Part shown: in pieces, positions 1-6,867 of the stretch | Numbering within the stretch: position 1 is the stretch's first letter | How the letters are laid out: every line of letters begins with the position of its first letter | Origin: Candidatus Pelagibacter sp. | GTDB taxonomy: Bacteria; Pseudomonadota; Alphaproteobacteria; Pelagibacterales; Pelagibacteraceae | Length of the DNA: 12,493 nucleotides | Reading direction: 5' to 3' | Assembly (NCBI GenBank): GCA_016777545.1 | Contig: JADHRH010000014.1 | Coordinates: 1-12,493 of the forward strand | Translations under genes and position numbers: made by a program | Notes under the pieces: model-generated | Databases searched by the model: none | Seen by the model: only the letters and a program-made list of their open reading frames with translations | Told to the model about the DNA's origin: nothing

Positions 1-797
1 AAATAATTTCTTAATGCATCAGGCATTATTCCTATTTTGGAATAATCATCTAAAGTGGATGCATTATCTCTTTTTGATAATTTTTTACCCTCTATTGTGT
101 GAATAAGTGGAATGTGCGCAAATTTTGGTAAATCCCAATTCATCGCTAAATAAATTTGTATTTGTTTGAATGTATTAATCTTATGATCATCTCCTCTAAT
201 GATGTGAGTCATGTTCATTTGATGATCATCAACAGTTGCCGATAAGTTATATGTAGGCGTTCCATCATTTCTTAAAATTATAAAATCTTCAATTGTATTA
301 TTGTCTATTTCTACATCACCTTGAACTAAATCTTTTAGTACAGTAGATCCTTCAATTTTACTTTTAAATCGAATTACAGGTTTTATATCTTTAAGGAAAT
401 CTGTTTGTGATAGATCTCTACATTTTCTATTATAGATATAAGGAAGCTTTTTTTGTCTAGCTCTTTTTTTTTGTTCTTCAATTTCTTCACTTGAGCAATA
501 GCATTTATATGCATTACCAGTTTTAAGTAAATTATTGGCAATTTTTATATGATCATCAATTTTAGTTGATTGTATATATTCTTCACCATCGTGCTCTATA
601 CCAATCCATTTTAAAGATTTGATAATTTGAACTTTATGTTCATCTTTAGATCTTTCTTTATCAGTATCTTCAATTCTAAGATGAAATTTTCCTTTTTGGT
701 TTTTAGAAAATAGCCAATTAAATAAAGCTGTTCTAACTCCACCAATATGAAGCGCTCCAGTAGGTGAGGGAGCAAATCTTGTTGCTACTTTTGACAT
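1..797 (-). CDS. gltX: Glutamyl-tRNA synthetase (GluRS), N-terminal 265 residues, cut by window edge
   Basis: This class I aminoacyl-tRNA synthetase charges tRNA-Glu with glutamate in the cytoplasm. The ATG at 797-795 opens a frame that runs without a stop to the left edge, so only about 265 of a usual 470 or so residues are visible; the anticodon-binding part is outside. Seen: the start MSKVATRFAPSPTGALHIGG holds the HIGH-type signature (HIGG, residues 17-20), the Rossmann core continues with VRTALFNWLF, and the second ATP signature KLSKR lies at residues 239-243, close to its place in E. coli GluRS. A zinc-site-like pattern CxC (C99, C101) and C126 is present, but the fourth position is Asp128 where E. 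coli has His. The gene follows lexA after 22 bp, so the two are probably cotranscribed. A GltX-like paralogue with tRNA-Gln specificity cannot be excluded from this half. Confidence 0.96.
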   Translation of the reverse strand, partial: MSKVATRFAPSPTGALHIGGVRTALFNWLFSKNQKGKFHLRIEDTDKERSKDEHKVQIIKSLKWIGIEHDGEEYIQSTKIDDHIKIANNLLKTGNAYKCYCSSEEIEEQKKRARQKKLPYIYNRKCRDLSQTDFLKDIKPVIRFKSKIEGSTVLKDLVQGDVEIDNNTIEDFIILRNDGTPTYNLSATVDDHQMNMTHIIRGDDHKINTFKQIQIYLAMNWDLPKFAHIPLIHTIEGKKLSKRDNASTLDDYSKIGIMPDALRNY

Positions 798-819
798 TAG
801 GGATTTTTAAACTATTTTA

Positions 820-1497
820 TTAGAAGTTTCTATATAAAGATACTAAAACACCCTGAACTTTTACTCTATCTGGGCCAAATATTTTGGTTTCATAATTTCT
901 ATTTGCACTTTCAAGTGCTATAGTTTTGCCTTTTCTTCTAATTCTTTTAAGCATTGCCTCATGCTCATCTATTAAAGCTACAACAATTTTTCCATTATCA
1001 GCTGTATCAGTTCTTTTTATGATTACTGTGTCTCCTTCATTGATACCTGCTTCGATCATAGAGTCTCCTTGAACTTTAAGTCCAAAATATTGGCCATTCT
1101 TTTCTAAATTACTTGGAAGCGGTATTCTAGCAACCTCATTTTGAATTGCTTCTACTGGAGTTCCAGCAGCAATCTTACCTAGAACAGGTATTTCAATTTC
1201 ATCTCCATTACTTATATCATTGTCTAATCCACCCTTAATAACACTAGGTGAAAAGCTATTGTAAATATCATTTGCTGAAGCTGTCTCAGGTAGCTTTATA
1301 ACCTCTAGAGCTCTTGCTTTGTGAGCTAACCTTCTAATAAAACCTCTTTCCTCTAAAGCACTTATTAATCTATGAATTCCTGACTTTGATTTTAAATTTA
1401 AAGAATCTTTCATCTCCTCGTATGAAGGTGATACGCCCGAAGCTCTCAACTTTTTGTTGATAAATAAAAGCAAGTTTTTTTGTTTTTTTGTAAGCAT
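820..1497 (-). CDS. lexA: LexA, SOS response repressor and self-cleaving protease
   Basis: LexA represses DNA-damage genes and cleaves itself when activated by RecA filaments. The 225-residue length fits alphaproteobacterial LexA. Residues 1-65 form the winged-helix DNA-binding domain (start [13 protein letters not shown], recognition helix in about 38-52). A linker follows, then the S24-family peptidase domain. The cleavage bond is Ala111-Gly112 in GKIAAGTP, the catalytic serine is Ser146 in [10 protein letters not shown], and the catalytic lysine is Lys184 in AMLKRI; all required residues are present, so it should be active. Its upstream region carries a perfect GTTC-N7-GTTC box and a second imperfect one, which indicates autorepression. 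The gene is 80 bp after trpC and 22 bp before gltX. In many alphaproteobacteria moaC and moeA sit between trpC and lexA; here they do not. Confidence 0.98.
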   Translation of the reverse strand: MLTKKQKNLLLFINKKLRASGVSPSYEEMKDSLNLKSKSGIHRLISALEERGFIRRLAHKARALEVIKLPETASANDIYNSFSPSVIKGGLDNDISNGDEIEIPVLGKIAAGTPVEAIQNEVARIPLPSNLEKNGQYFGLKVQGDSMIEAGINEGDTVIIKRTDTADNGKIVVALIDEHEAMLKRIRRKGKTIALESANRNYETKIFGPDRVKVQGVLVSLYRNF

Positions 1498-1499
1498 AA

Positions 1500-1514
1500 G
1501 AACAAATATCGTAC
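1500..1514 (-). promoter_or_regulatory. Imperfect second LexA (SOS) box
   Basis: Read on the minus strand the sequence is GTAC-GATATTT-GTTC, one mismatch from the alphaproteobacterial consensus GTTC-N7-GTTC. It ends 3 bp before the lexA start codon and 7 bp from the perfect box. Its position just downstream of the likely transcription start would suit cooperative or roadblock repression. This is inferred from motif and position only. Confidence 0.5.
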
Positions 1515-1521
1515 AAACAAT

Positions 1522-1536
1522 GTTCTATAAAAGTTC
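1522..1536 (+). promoter_or_regulatory. Perfect alphaproteobacterial LexA (SOS) box upstream of lexA
   Basis: The sequence GTTC-TATAAAA-GTTC matches exactly the direct-repeat operator GTTC-N7-GTTC known for LexA of alphaproteobacteria. It lies 24 bp upstream of the lexA start codon and its spacer covers the best -10 candidate of that promoter, so bound LexA would block its own transcription. It sits in the only gap of this size in the leftward string. Confidence 0.85.
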
Positions 1537-1550
1537 TTATTAATTAACAA
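1524..1550 (-). promoter_or_regulatory. Candidate lexA promoter
   Basis: On the minus strand a -35-like TTGTTA (1550-1545) and a -10-like TATAGA (1529-1524) are separated by 15 bp. That would place the transcription start near 1517, with a leader of about 20 nt. The spacing is short for a sigma-70 promoter, so the call is weak; the overlap of the -10 with the perfect LexA box supports it. Confidence 0.35.
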
Positions 1551-1562
1551 TAGCTTAATAAG
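1536..1562 (-). repeat. Inverted repeat between trpC and lexA, possible weak terminator
   Basis: CTTATTAA (1536-1543) and TTAATAAG (1555-1562) are perfect 8-bp inverted arms around an 11-nt loop. Transcripts leaving trpC would form this hairpin, but it holds only two arm positions with G or C and no strong U tract follows, so termination would be weak. It directly abuts the perfect LexA box and could equally be chance in AT-rich DNA. Confidence 0.25.
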
Positions 1563-1577
1563 TAAGTAAAATAAGGG

Positions 1578-2378
1578 TTAATTTGACTTTAAAACTGAAA
1601 ATATAGAATTTTCTGACAAATTTTTTAAAAGTGATTCTCCAATTAAAAAAGTTTTAATAGAGGTTTTATTTTTCAAATCTAAAAGTTCATCTTTTGTTTT
1701 AATTCCACTTTCAGAAATTAAAGGTCCTTGGTGTTTAGCAAGTACATTATGAATATCGTAGGTTGTATTAATATCAGTCTTTAGCGTTTTTAAATTTCTA
1801 TTATTAATTCCAATTAAAGCATTTTTAAAATTCAAAGATTTTTCAGCTTCTTCTACAGTGTGCACTTCAACAATAACTGACATATTATATTTTAATGCTT
1901 CTTCATATAATTCATGAGCCAAATCATCTGATACACCTGCAAGAATAATTAAAATTGCATCAGCCCCATAACTTTTAGCCAATGGTATTTGAAATTTATC
2001 AATAAAAAAATCTTTACATAAAATTGGTAAATTAAATTGTTGTTTAATTTTACTAATATGAATTAAATTTCCTAAAAAAAAATCTTCTTCTGTAAGAACT
2101 GATAAGCAAGTTACTTTATTTTCATAATAAATTTTTGCAATTTCAACTGGATTGTAATCATTTATAATTACACCTGCTGATGGGCTGGCTTTCTTAATTT
2201 CAGCTATTATTGAAATTTTGTCATGTATTATATTATTTTCAATTTTTTCTTTAAAATTAATATAAGAGCTATTTTTATCTATAATTTCATTTAAAGAATC
2301 TAAGCTAGTTGATTTTTTTAATAAATCTATTCTTTCTATTTTTTTTGTAATTATGTTATTTAATATATTTTCAGACAT
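1578..2378 (-). CDS. trpC: Indole-3-glycerol phosphate synthase
   Basis: This TIM-barrel enzyme converts carboxyphenylaminodeoxyribulose phosphate (CdRP) to indole-3-glycerol phosphate in tryptophan synthesis. It is monofunctional: 266 residues with no TrpF domain. Family motifs are in order: SIIAEIKKASPSAG (Glu60, Lys62), CKDFFIDKFQ with the catalytic general-acid lysine at Lys122, VEVHTVEEAE (Glu171), GINNRNL (Asn192), and SESGI (Ser224) in the phosphate-binding end. All match the catalytic set described for archaeal and bacterial IGPS. The ATG overlaps the end of trpD by 8 bp, which indicates translational coupling. TrpF, which makes its substrate, and TrpBA are not in this window; in alphaproteobacteria trpFBA are usually a separate cluster. 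Confidence 0.98.
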   Translation of the reverse strand: MSENILNNIITKKIERIDLLKKSTSLDSLNEIIDKNSSYINFKEKIENNIIHDKISIIAEIKKASPSAGVIINDYNPVEIAKIYYENKVTCLSVLTEEDFFLGNLIHISKIKQQFNLPILCKDFFIDKFQIPLAKSYGADAILIILAGVSDDLAHELYEEALKYNMSVIVEVHTVEEAEKSLNFKNALIGINNRNLKTLKTDINTTYDIHNVLAKHQGPLISESGIKTKDELLDLKNKTSIKTFLIGESLLKNLSENSIFSVLKSN

Positions 2379-3363
2379 TTTGAATTTTTTCTAAATGAGA
2401 GTAGGGTTTGCCAGATAAAATAAATTCTCTTGAAAAATTATAAGCATCTAAAAAGTTTGTAAACTTTTCACTAACTATTAATCCAGCAGCTGCATTTAAA
2501 CAAACAGCTTTTGAAAAATCATTATCTTTACCTTTAAAAATTTCAATCATTTTATTAGCATTAAAATTAGCATCATCACCAATTAAATTATCGAATTTAT
2601 CTGCATTAACATTAAGAGACTTTGGATCAATTGTAATTTCAGATATCTCCCCATTTTTTAATTGAATTACATTTGTATTTGCATAAGGGGATATCTCATC
2701 CAAACCATCTTCACTGTTTACAATCCATGCAAATTTAATATTCAAATTTCGAAGTCCTTCTGCAAATATCTTTAGTAATTTTTTATCAAAAACACCAACA
2801 ACTTGTCTATCAACTAAAGCTGGGTTGCTTAATGGACCGATCATATTAAAAATAGTTCTTTTGCCAATTTTCTTTCTAACAGGACCAACAAATCTCATTG
2901 CACTGTGATAATTGGGAGCAAACATAAAACCAAAGTTATTATTATTGATCTCTTTTTCTATATCATTTGGCTCAAGATCTATTTTAATTTTAAGAGCCTC
3001 TAAAACATCACCAGAACCACATTTTGATGATACGGCTTTATTACCGTGTTTAGCTACTTTTGTACCCATACTGGCCAACAGTAAAGCAGAAGCAGTTGAA
3101 ATATTTAGAGTATTCATGCCGTCTCCACCAGTTCCACAGGTATCAACACAATCGGCAACGTTTACTCTTTTTGATTTTTCTCTAAGGACATAAACACCTC
3201 CTGCTATTTCATCTGAAACTTCACCTTTTTCAGAGAGCAGGGTTAAAAAGTTATAAATCTCTTCTTCATTAGCTTTTCCAGTCATTAATAATTCAAAGGC
3301 AGATTTACTTTCTGCAAAAGTTAAATCTTGTTTTTTTCTTAATTTCTCTAGAATTTGTTTCAT
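2371..3363 (-). CDS. trpD: Anthranilate phosphoribosyltransferase
   Basis: TrpD transfers the phosphoribosyl group from PRPP to anthranilate, the second committed step of tryptophan synthesis. The 330-residue length is normal for the stand-alone enzyme. Seen: an N-terminal helical domain (about 1-70), the glycine-rich PRPP and anthranilate loop CGTGGDG (76-82) followed by NISTASALL, then KHGNKAVSSKCGSGDVLEAL from residue 105, all hallmarks of the family. The conserved NMIGPLSNP segment follows in the second half. It starts 3 bp after trpG ends and its stop lies inside the start of trpC, so trpG, trpD and trpC read as one tightly coupled unit. Unlike enterobacterial TrpGD, it is not fused to the amidotransferase. 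Confidence 0.98.
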   Translation of the reverse strand: MKQILEKLRKKQDLTFAESKSAFELLMTGKANEEEIYNFLTLLSEKGEVSDEIAGGVYVLREKSKRVNVADCVDTCGTGGDGMNTLNISTASALLLASMGTKVAKHGNKAVSSKCGSGDVLEALKIKIDLEPNDIEKEINNNNFGFMFAPNYHSAMRFVGPVRKKIGKRTIFNMIGPLSNPALVDRQVVGVFDKKLLKIFAEGLRNLNIKFAWIVNSEDGLDEISPYANTNVIQLKNGEISEITIDPKSLNVNADKFDNLIGDDANFNANKMIEIFKGKDNDFSKAVCLNAAAGLIVSEKFTNFLDAYNFSREFILSGKPYSHLEKIQNV

Positions 3364-3366
3364 AGA

Positions 3367-3933
3367 TTAATAATTAATAAAGTTTTTTAATATTTTTATT
3401 CCTAATTTAGTTTTAATACTTTCTGGATGAAATTGAACACCATGAATGTTGTATTCTTTATGCATAATAGCCATAATAATCCCATCATTAGTTTCAGCAG
3501 TGATTTTAAGTTGATTAGATAGAGTTTTTTTATCAATAATTAAACTATGATATCTAGTCGCCTCAAAATTTAAGGGTAGGTTTTTTAAAATTCCAATTTG
3601 ATTAGATTTTATTCTACTAGTTTTGCCATGCATTACTTTTTTTGCTTGAATTATTTTTGAACCAAAGACTTGGCCAATTATTTGATGTCCCAAACACACA
3701 CCCAAAATTGGTACTTGTTTATAAAGTGATTTAACAATATTAATACAATTACCAGATTGATTTGGGTTACCTGGTCCAGGAGAAATTACAATCCTATCAT
3801 ATTTTTTTTTGATAATTTCTTTAACATTAATTTTATCATTTCTAACAACATCAACATTTACCTTTAATGATGAAAGATAATGATAGAGATTAAATGTAAA
3901 GCTATCATAGTTATCTATTAGTAAAAGTTTCAT
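3367..3933 (-). CDS. trpG: Anthranilate synthase component II, glutamine amidotransferase
   Basis: TrpG releases ammonia from glutamine and passes it to TrpE to make anthranilate from chorismate. It is a class I glutamine amidotransferase of 188 residues. Visible motifs: SPGPGNPNQSG (51-61) forming the oxyanion loop region, GVCLGHQIIG with nucleophile Cys80, and VQFHPES with His169 and Glu171 completing the triad. It overlaps the trpE stop by one base (TAATG), so the two subunits are probably made in step. In small genomes such a subunit often also serves as PabA in folate synthesis; no pab genes are in this window, so that is inference. Confidence 0.97.
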   Translation of the reverse strand: MKLLLIDNYDSFTFNLYHYLSSLKVNVDVVRNDKINVKEIIKKKYDRIVISPGPGNPNQSGNCINIVKSLYKQVPILGVCLGHQIIGQVFGSKIIQAKKVMHGKTSRIKSNQIGILKNLPLNFEATRYHSLIIDKKTLSNQLKITAETNDGIIMAIMHKEYNIHGVQFHPESIKTKLGIKILKNFINY

Positions 3934-5387
3934 TATCTTAATGCGCTTAGTAATGCTTTCGCTTTGTTTATAGTTTCTTCATATTCTTTTATTGGATTAC
4001 TATCAGCAACTATACCAGCACCAGCTTGCACATAAAATTTATCATTCTTTGCTATAGCTGTTCGAAGAGCAATGCAGGTGTCAAATTCCCCATTCGAAGA
4101 AAAGTAGCCGATGCCTCCAGCATAAACTTTTCGTTTTGATGTTTCTAATTCATCAATAATCTCCATTGCTCTTATTTTAGGCGCTCCAGAAACAGTACCA
4201 GCAGGAAAACCAGCAAGTAAGGTTTTAAATTTACTGTATTTTTTATTATATATTCCAATTACATTTGAAACTATATGCATAACGTGGGAATATTTTTCAA
4301 TTATAAAACTTTCTGTAACTTTAATTGAATTAATTTTTGAGACTTTACCCGCATCGTTTCTACCAAGGTCTAATAACATTAGATGTTCTGAAAGTTCTTT
4401 TTTATCATTTAATAAATCTTTGGCTAAAAAGTTGTCTTCTTTTACATCTTTGCCTCTTGGTCTAGTGCCAGCTATTGGTCTTACTGTTATCTTATTATCT
4501 CTAAGTCTAACCAAGATTTCAGGACTCGCACCAATTATTTGAAAATCTGTAAAATTAAAAAAATACATAAATGGAGAAGGGTTTGTATTTCTTAATTTTT
4601 TATAAATATCTAATGGACTTTTAGATAATTTTGCCTCAAATCTTTGACTTAAGACAACCTGAAATATATCTCCAAGCTTAATATACTTCTTAGCCCTTGT
4701 AATCATGGCTAGAAACTTGTTTTTTGAAGTATTAGATTTAACTTTAAAATTAGAAAATGATGTTCTTTGTGGTGAAGTCTTTTTAAAGGAAGACTCCATT
4801 AATAATCTTTCAATATCTTCTTTAATCCTTAAATATACTTTTTTATAGTTTGATATTTTTTTATCTTTAAAGACATTCACTATGTAGAAAATCTTTTTTT
4901 TTAGATTATCATGAATAATTACAGTTTGAGGCCTTAACAATCTAACATCTGGCAATTTTAAATCATCCTTACATTTGTTAGGTATTTTTTCTATATATCT
5001 AATTGAGTCATAAGAAAAATAACCAGAAATTAAAGAACAAATAGGAGGAAGGCTGGTGGGTGTTTTAAAATTAAAACTTTCAATTATTTTTTCTATTATT
5101 TTATCTGGCGAACCTTTAATTCTTTTTTTAGATTTATCTTCAATTAGATAAGATCTATCATTATTAAATTCCCAAATTTTATCAGGATTTTTACCAAATA
5201 TTGTATATCTTCCTTTTATTTTTCCTTTCTCAACTGACTCAAAAATAAAGCTATTTTTTTCAACAAGAAAATTTTCAATTAAATTTAAAATTTCAGTGTC
5301 ATCATTTATCTTTCTAGAGACAAAAAGTACTTGATTTATTTTTTTTTGGTGCTGGCGCTTAAATTCAGAAAGGCTTTTATTGAGCAT
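3933..5387 (-). CDS. trpE: Anthranilate synthase component I
   Basis: TrpE is the chorismate-binding subunit that aminates chorismate and eliminates pyruvate to give anthranilate. The 484 residues fit a stand-alone subunit. The N-terminal domain carries the FIFESVEKG segment (47-55), which aligns with the tryptophan feedback site containing an ESxE-type motif, so feedback inhibition is likely retained. The chorismate-binding domain shows IFQVVLSQRF, IIGASPE, RPIAGTRPRG (303-312), SEHLMLLDLGRND (333-345), SHVMHIVS (His371), and AGTVSGAPK (396-404). PabB is similar, but the position directly before trpG, trpD and trpC favours TrpE. The start overlaps the stop of the upstream chaperone gene by one base (TAATG). 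No leader peptide or attenuator precedes it. Confidence 0.97.
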   Translation of the reverse strand: MLNKSLSEFKRQHQKKINQVLFVSRKINDDTEILNLIENFLVEKNSFIFESVEKGKIKGRYTIFGKNPDKIWEFNNDRSYLIEDKSKKRIKGSPDKIIEKIIESFNFKTPTSLPPICSLISGYFSYDSIRYIEKIPNKCKDDLKLPDVRLLRPQTVIIHDNLKKKIFYIVNVFKDKKISNYKKVYLRIKEDIERLLMESSFKKTSPQRTSFSNFKVKSNTSKNKFLAMITRAKKYIKLGDIFQVVLSQRFEAKLSKSPLDIYKKLRNTNPSPFMYFFNFTDFQIIGASPEILVRLRDNKITVRPIAGTRPRGKDVKEDNFLAKDLLNDKKELSEHLMLLDLGRNDAGKVSKINSIKVTESFIIEKYSHVMHIVSNVIGIYNKKYSKFKTLLAGFPAGTVSGAPKIRAMEIIDELETSKRKVYAGGIGYFSSNGEFDTCIALRTAIAKNDKFYVQAGAGIVADSNPIKEYEETINKAKALLSALR

Positions 5388-6808
5388 TATTTAAAATAAT
5401 TTTTAACTCGGTCAACAGCTGAGTCATTTACAACAACATCATATTTAGTATTTAAAAAGAAATCATATGATTTTAAGATACTATTTTTGTTTTGAGCACT
5501 TTCTTCAATAGATGCATTGGCAAACTCTTTTGACTTGAAATCAACATTGTTTATATCGAAACCTAGTGTTTGAGCTAAATATATATTGTTTTTGCTGTCT
5601 GCAACTAAAGTAAAAGTTTTAAGTGGCAAAGAATATAAAACTTTAATTGAATTGATTTCAAATTTTTTATCATCTTTTATTGAATTTAATTTAATTTTTT
5701 CAATCTTATTAGAACCTAATTTTAAAAAGGAATTTTGATCAAATTCTTTTTTGTTAATTTTATCTAAAATATTTTTATTGAATTCATATTTTTCTTTTTT
5801 AAATAAAAGATTTGTGATTTGTTTTCTAAATTTTTCATCTTTGTTGTCTGGTAATTTTGAATTTAATTCAGATATATTATATAATGTGTAATTATCATTA
5901 TATTCAATAATATCTATTTTATTTTTTCTTGAATTATAAATTAGATTTTTTATATCCTCTTTGTTATCTAAATTAATATAGTCAACCACGTTATTAGCTT
6001 TTAAATTAAACTCTTTTATAATTTGTGAAAAATTAATATTTTTTGAAACTTGATTTTCAATGGCATCAATTTTATCAAAAAAAGCTTGATTGAATTCACT
6101 TAATCCAGTCAAATTTTTAGGATTTAGATCCACATACTCAAAATTAATGTAATCTTGTACAAGCTTATCTGAGTTTTCAGTAATAAAATCATTTATATCA
6201 ATATCAGTAAATTCATCTTTTTTTTTATAAAATAAATTTAAATCGATAAAATCAATCTCTAATTTACTATTTTGTTCTTTATAAAATTTATCTATTAAAA
6301 AATTAGGTGTCTTGGTGCCTCCACTAATATAAGTAAAAAGTTGTTTTTGTAATTCATTATTTTTTAATTTGCTTTCAAAAGCTGGAGCAGATGAATTGTT
6401 TGTTAGTAAAAATTTTTCATATAAGGTTCTTTGAAAATTACCATCATCATCCATAAAATTTTTGTTGGATTTAATTTTTTCTACAATGATCTGTTTGGAG
6501 ACAGAAAGACTCAAATCATTTATCTCTAGATCCAATAATGTAGTTGAGACCAATGTGGACAAAAGTTCCTCAATAATACCGTTATCAATATTGTTTTTTA
6601 TTACTTGATTGCTTAATCCAGATTGGTTTAAATAATCAACATAGTTTTGTGTAGAAATTTTAGTACTATTAATCTTAGCAATATTATTTTGATTGCTGGT
6701 GTTAAAACCACCACCAAATCCTCCAAAGCCAAATGCAATAATAATGACAATTATTAATACTAAGCCACCAATTTTTTTCTTTGTAAGATTTTTAAAAGTA
6801 CTAATCAT
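5387..6808 (-). CDS. PpiD/SurA-N-like membrane-anchored periplasmic chaperone, short form
   Basis: Seen: 473 residues, a basic N-terminus (MISTFKNLTKKK), one transmembrane segment at about 13-28 followed by a glycine-rich stretch, then a long soluble region rich in Asn, Lys, Asp and Ile. The part after the membrane anchor (AKINSTKISTQNYVDYLNQ and the helical stretch to about 190) has the layout of a SurA_N domain, as in PpiD, the inner-membrane folding factor near the Sec exit. Usual PpiD has about 620 residues with a parvulin rotamase domain in the middle. I see no parvulin signature here, and the missing length is about right for that domain. Position next to trpE in the same string is typical of alphaproteobacterial ppiD-like genes. 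Probably a chaperone without isomerase activity; the family call rests on layout and context more than on strong motifs. Confidence 0.75.
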   Translation of the reverse strand: MISTFKNLTKKKIGGLVLIIVIIIAFGFGGFGGGFNTSNQNNIAKINSTKISTQNYVDYLNQSGLSNQVIKNNIDNGIIEELLSTLVSTTLLDLEINDLSLSVSKQIIVEKIKSNKNFMDDDGNFQRTLYEKFLLTNNSSAPAFESKLKNNELQKQLFTYISGGTKTPNFLIDKFYKEQNSKLEIDFIDLNLFYKKKDEFTDIDINDFITENSDKLVQDYINFEYVDLNPKNLTGLSEFNQAFFDKIDAIENQVSKNINFSQIIKEFNLKANNVVDYINLDNKEDIKNLIYNSRKNKIDIIEYNDNYTLYNISELNSKLPDNKDEKFRKQITNLLFKKEKYEFNKNILDKINKKEFDQNSFLKLGSNKIEKIKLNSIKDDKKFEINSIKVLYSLPLKTFTLVADSKNNIYLAQTLGFDINNVDFKSKEFANASIEESAQNKNSILKSYDFFLNTKYDVVVNDSAVDRVKNYFK

Positions 6809-6835
6809 TGCTTTATATATTTATTGAACTAAAAT
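6808..6835 (+). promoter_or_regulatory. Candidate tpiA-operon promoter
   Basis: A -35-like TTGCTT (6808-6813) and a -10-like TAAAAT (6830-6835) are 16 bp apart, giving a predicted start near 6842 and a leader of about 19 nt. The -35 touches the first base of the ppiD start codon. An alternative -10, TATAGA at 6841-6846, would give an almost leaderless transcript. Weak by sequence alone, but this 52-bp spacer is the only room for a promoter of the rightward string. Confidence 0.35.
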
Positions 6836-6836
6836 A

Positions 6837-6848
6837 AATCTATAGATT
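6837..6848. repeat. 12-bp perfect palindrome in the divergent spacer
   Basis: AATCTATAGATT is a perfect palindrome centred between 6842 and 6843; allowing one mismatched pair it extends to 6833-6852. It lies between the ppiD and tpiA start codons and overlaps candidate -10 elements on both strands. It could be an operator for a dimeric regulator or simply the mirror of two overlapping -10 boxes. Confidence 0.4.
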
Positions 6849-6867
6849 AATTCTTTCATTATGACAA
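6839..6867 (-). promoter_or_regulatory. Candidate promoter of the ppiD-trpEGDC string
   Basis: On the minus strand TTGTCA (6867-6862) and TATAGA (6844-6839) are 17 bp apart, a good sigma-70 geometry with five of six and four of six consensus bases. The predicted start is near 6832, leaving a leader of about 24 nt before the ppiD ATG. The -35 lies inside the first codons of tpiA. Such a short leader leaves no room for a trp leader peptide or attenuator. Confidence 0.45.

Noticed and set aside
2912..3193. 93-residue ORF on the plus strand inside trpD
   Set aside because: It lies fully antisense to the well-supported trpD, has no known domain and no own control region; a shadow frame.
6809..6860. 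Possible riboswitch or trp leader peptide before ppiD-trpE
   Set aside because: The 52-bp spacer is too short for either and contains no Trp codons in a small frame or conserved RNA fold.
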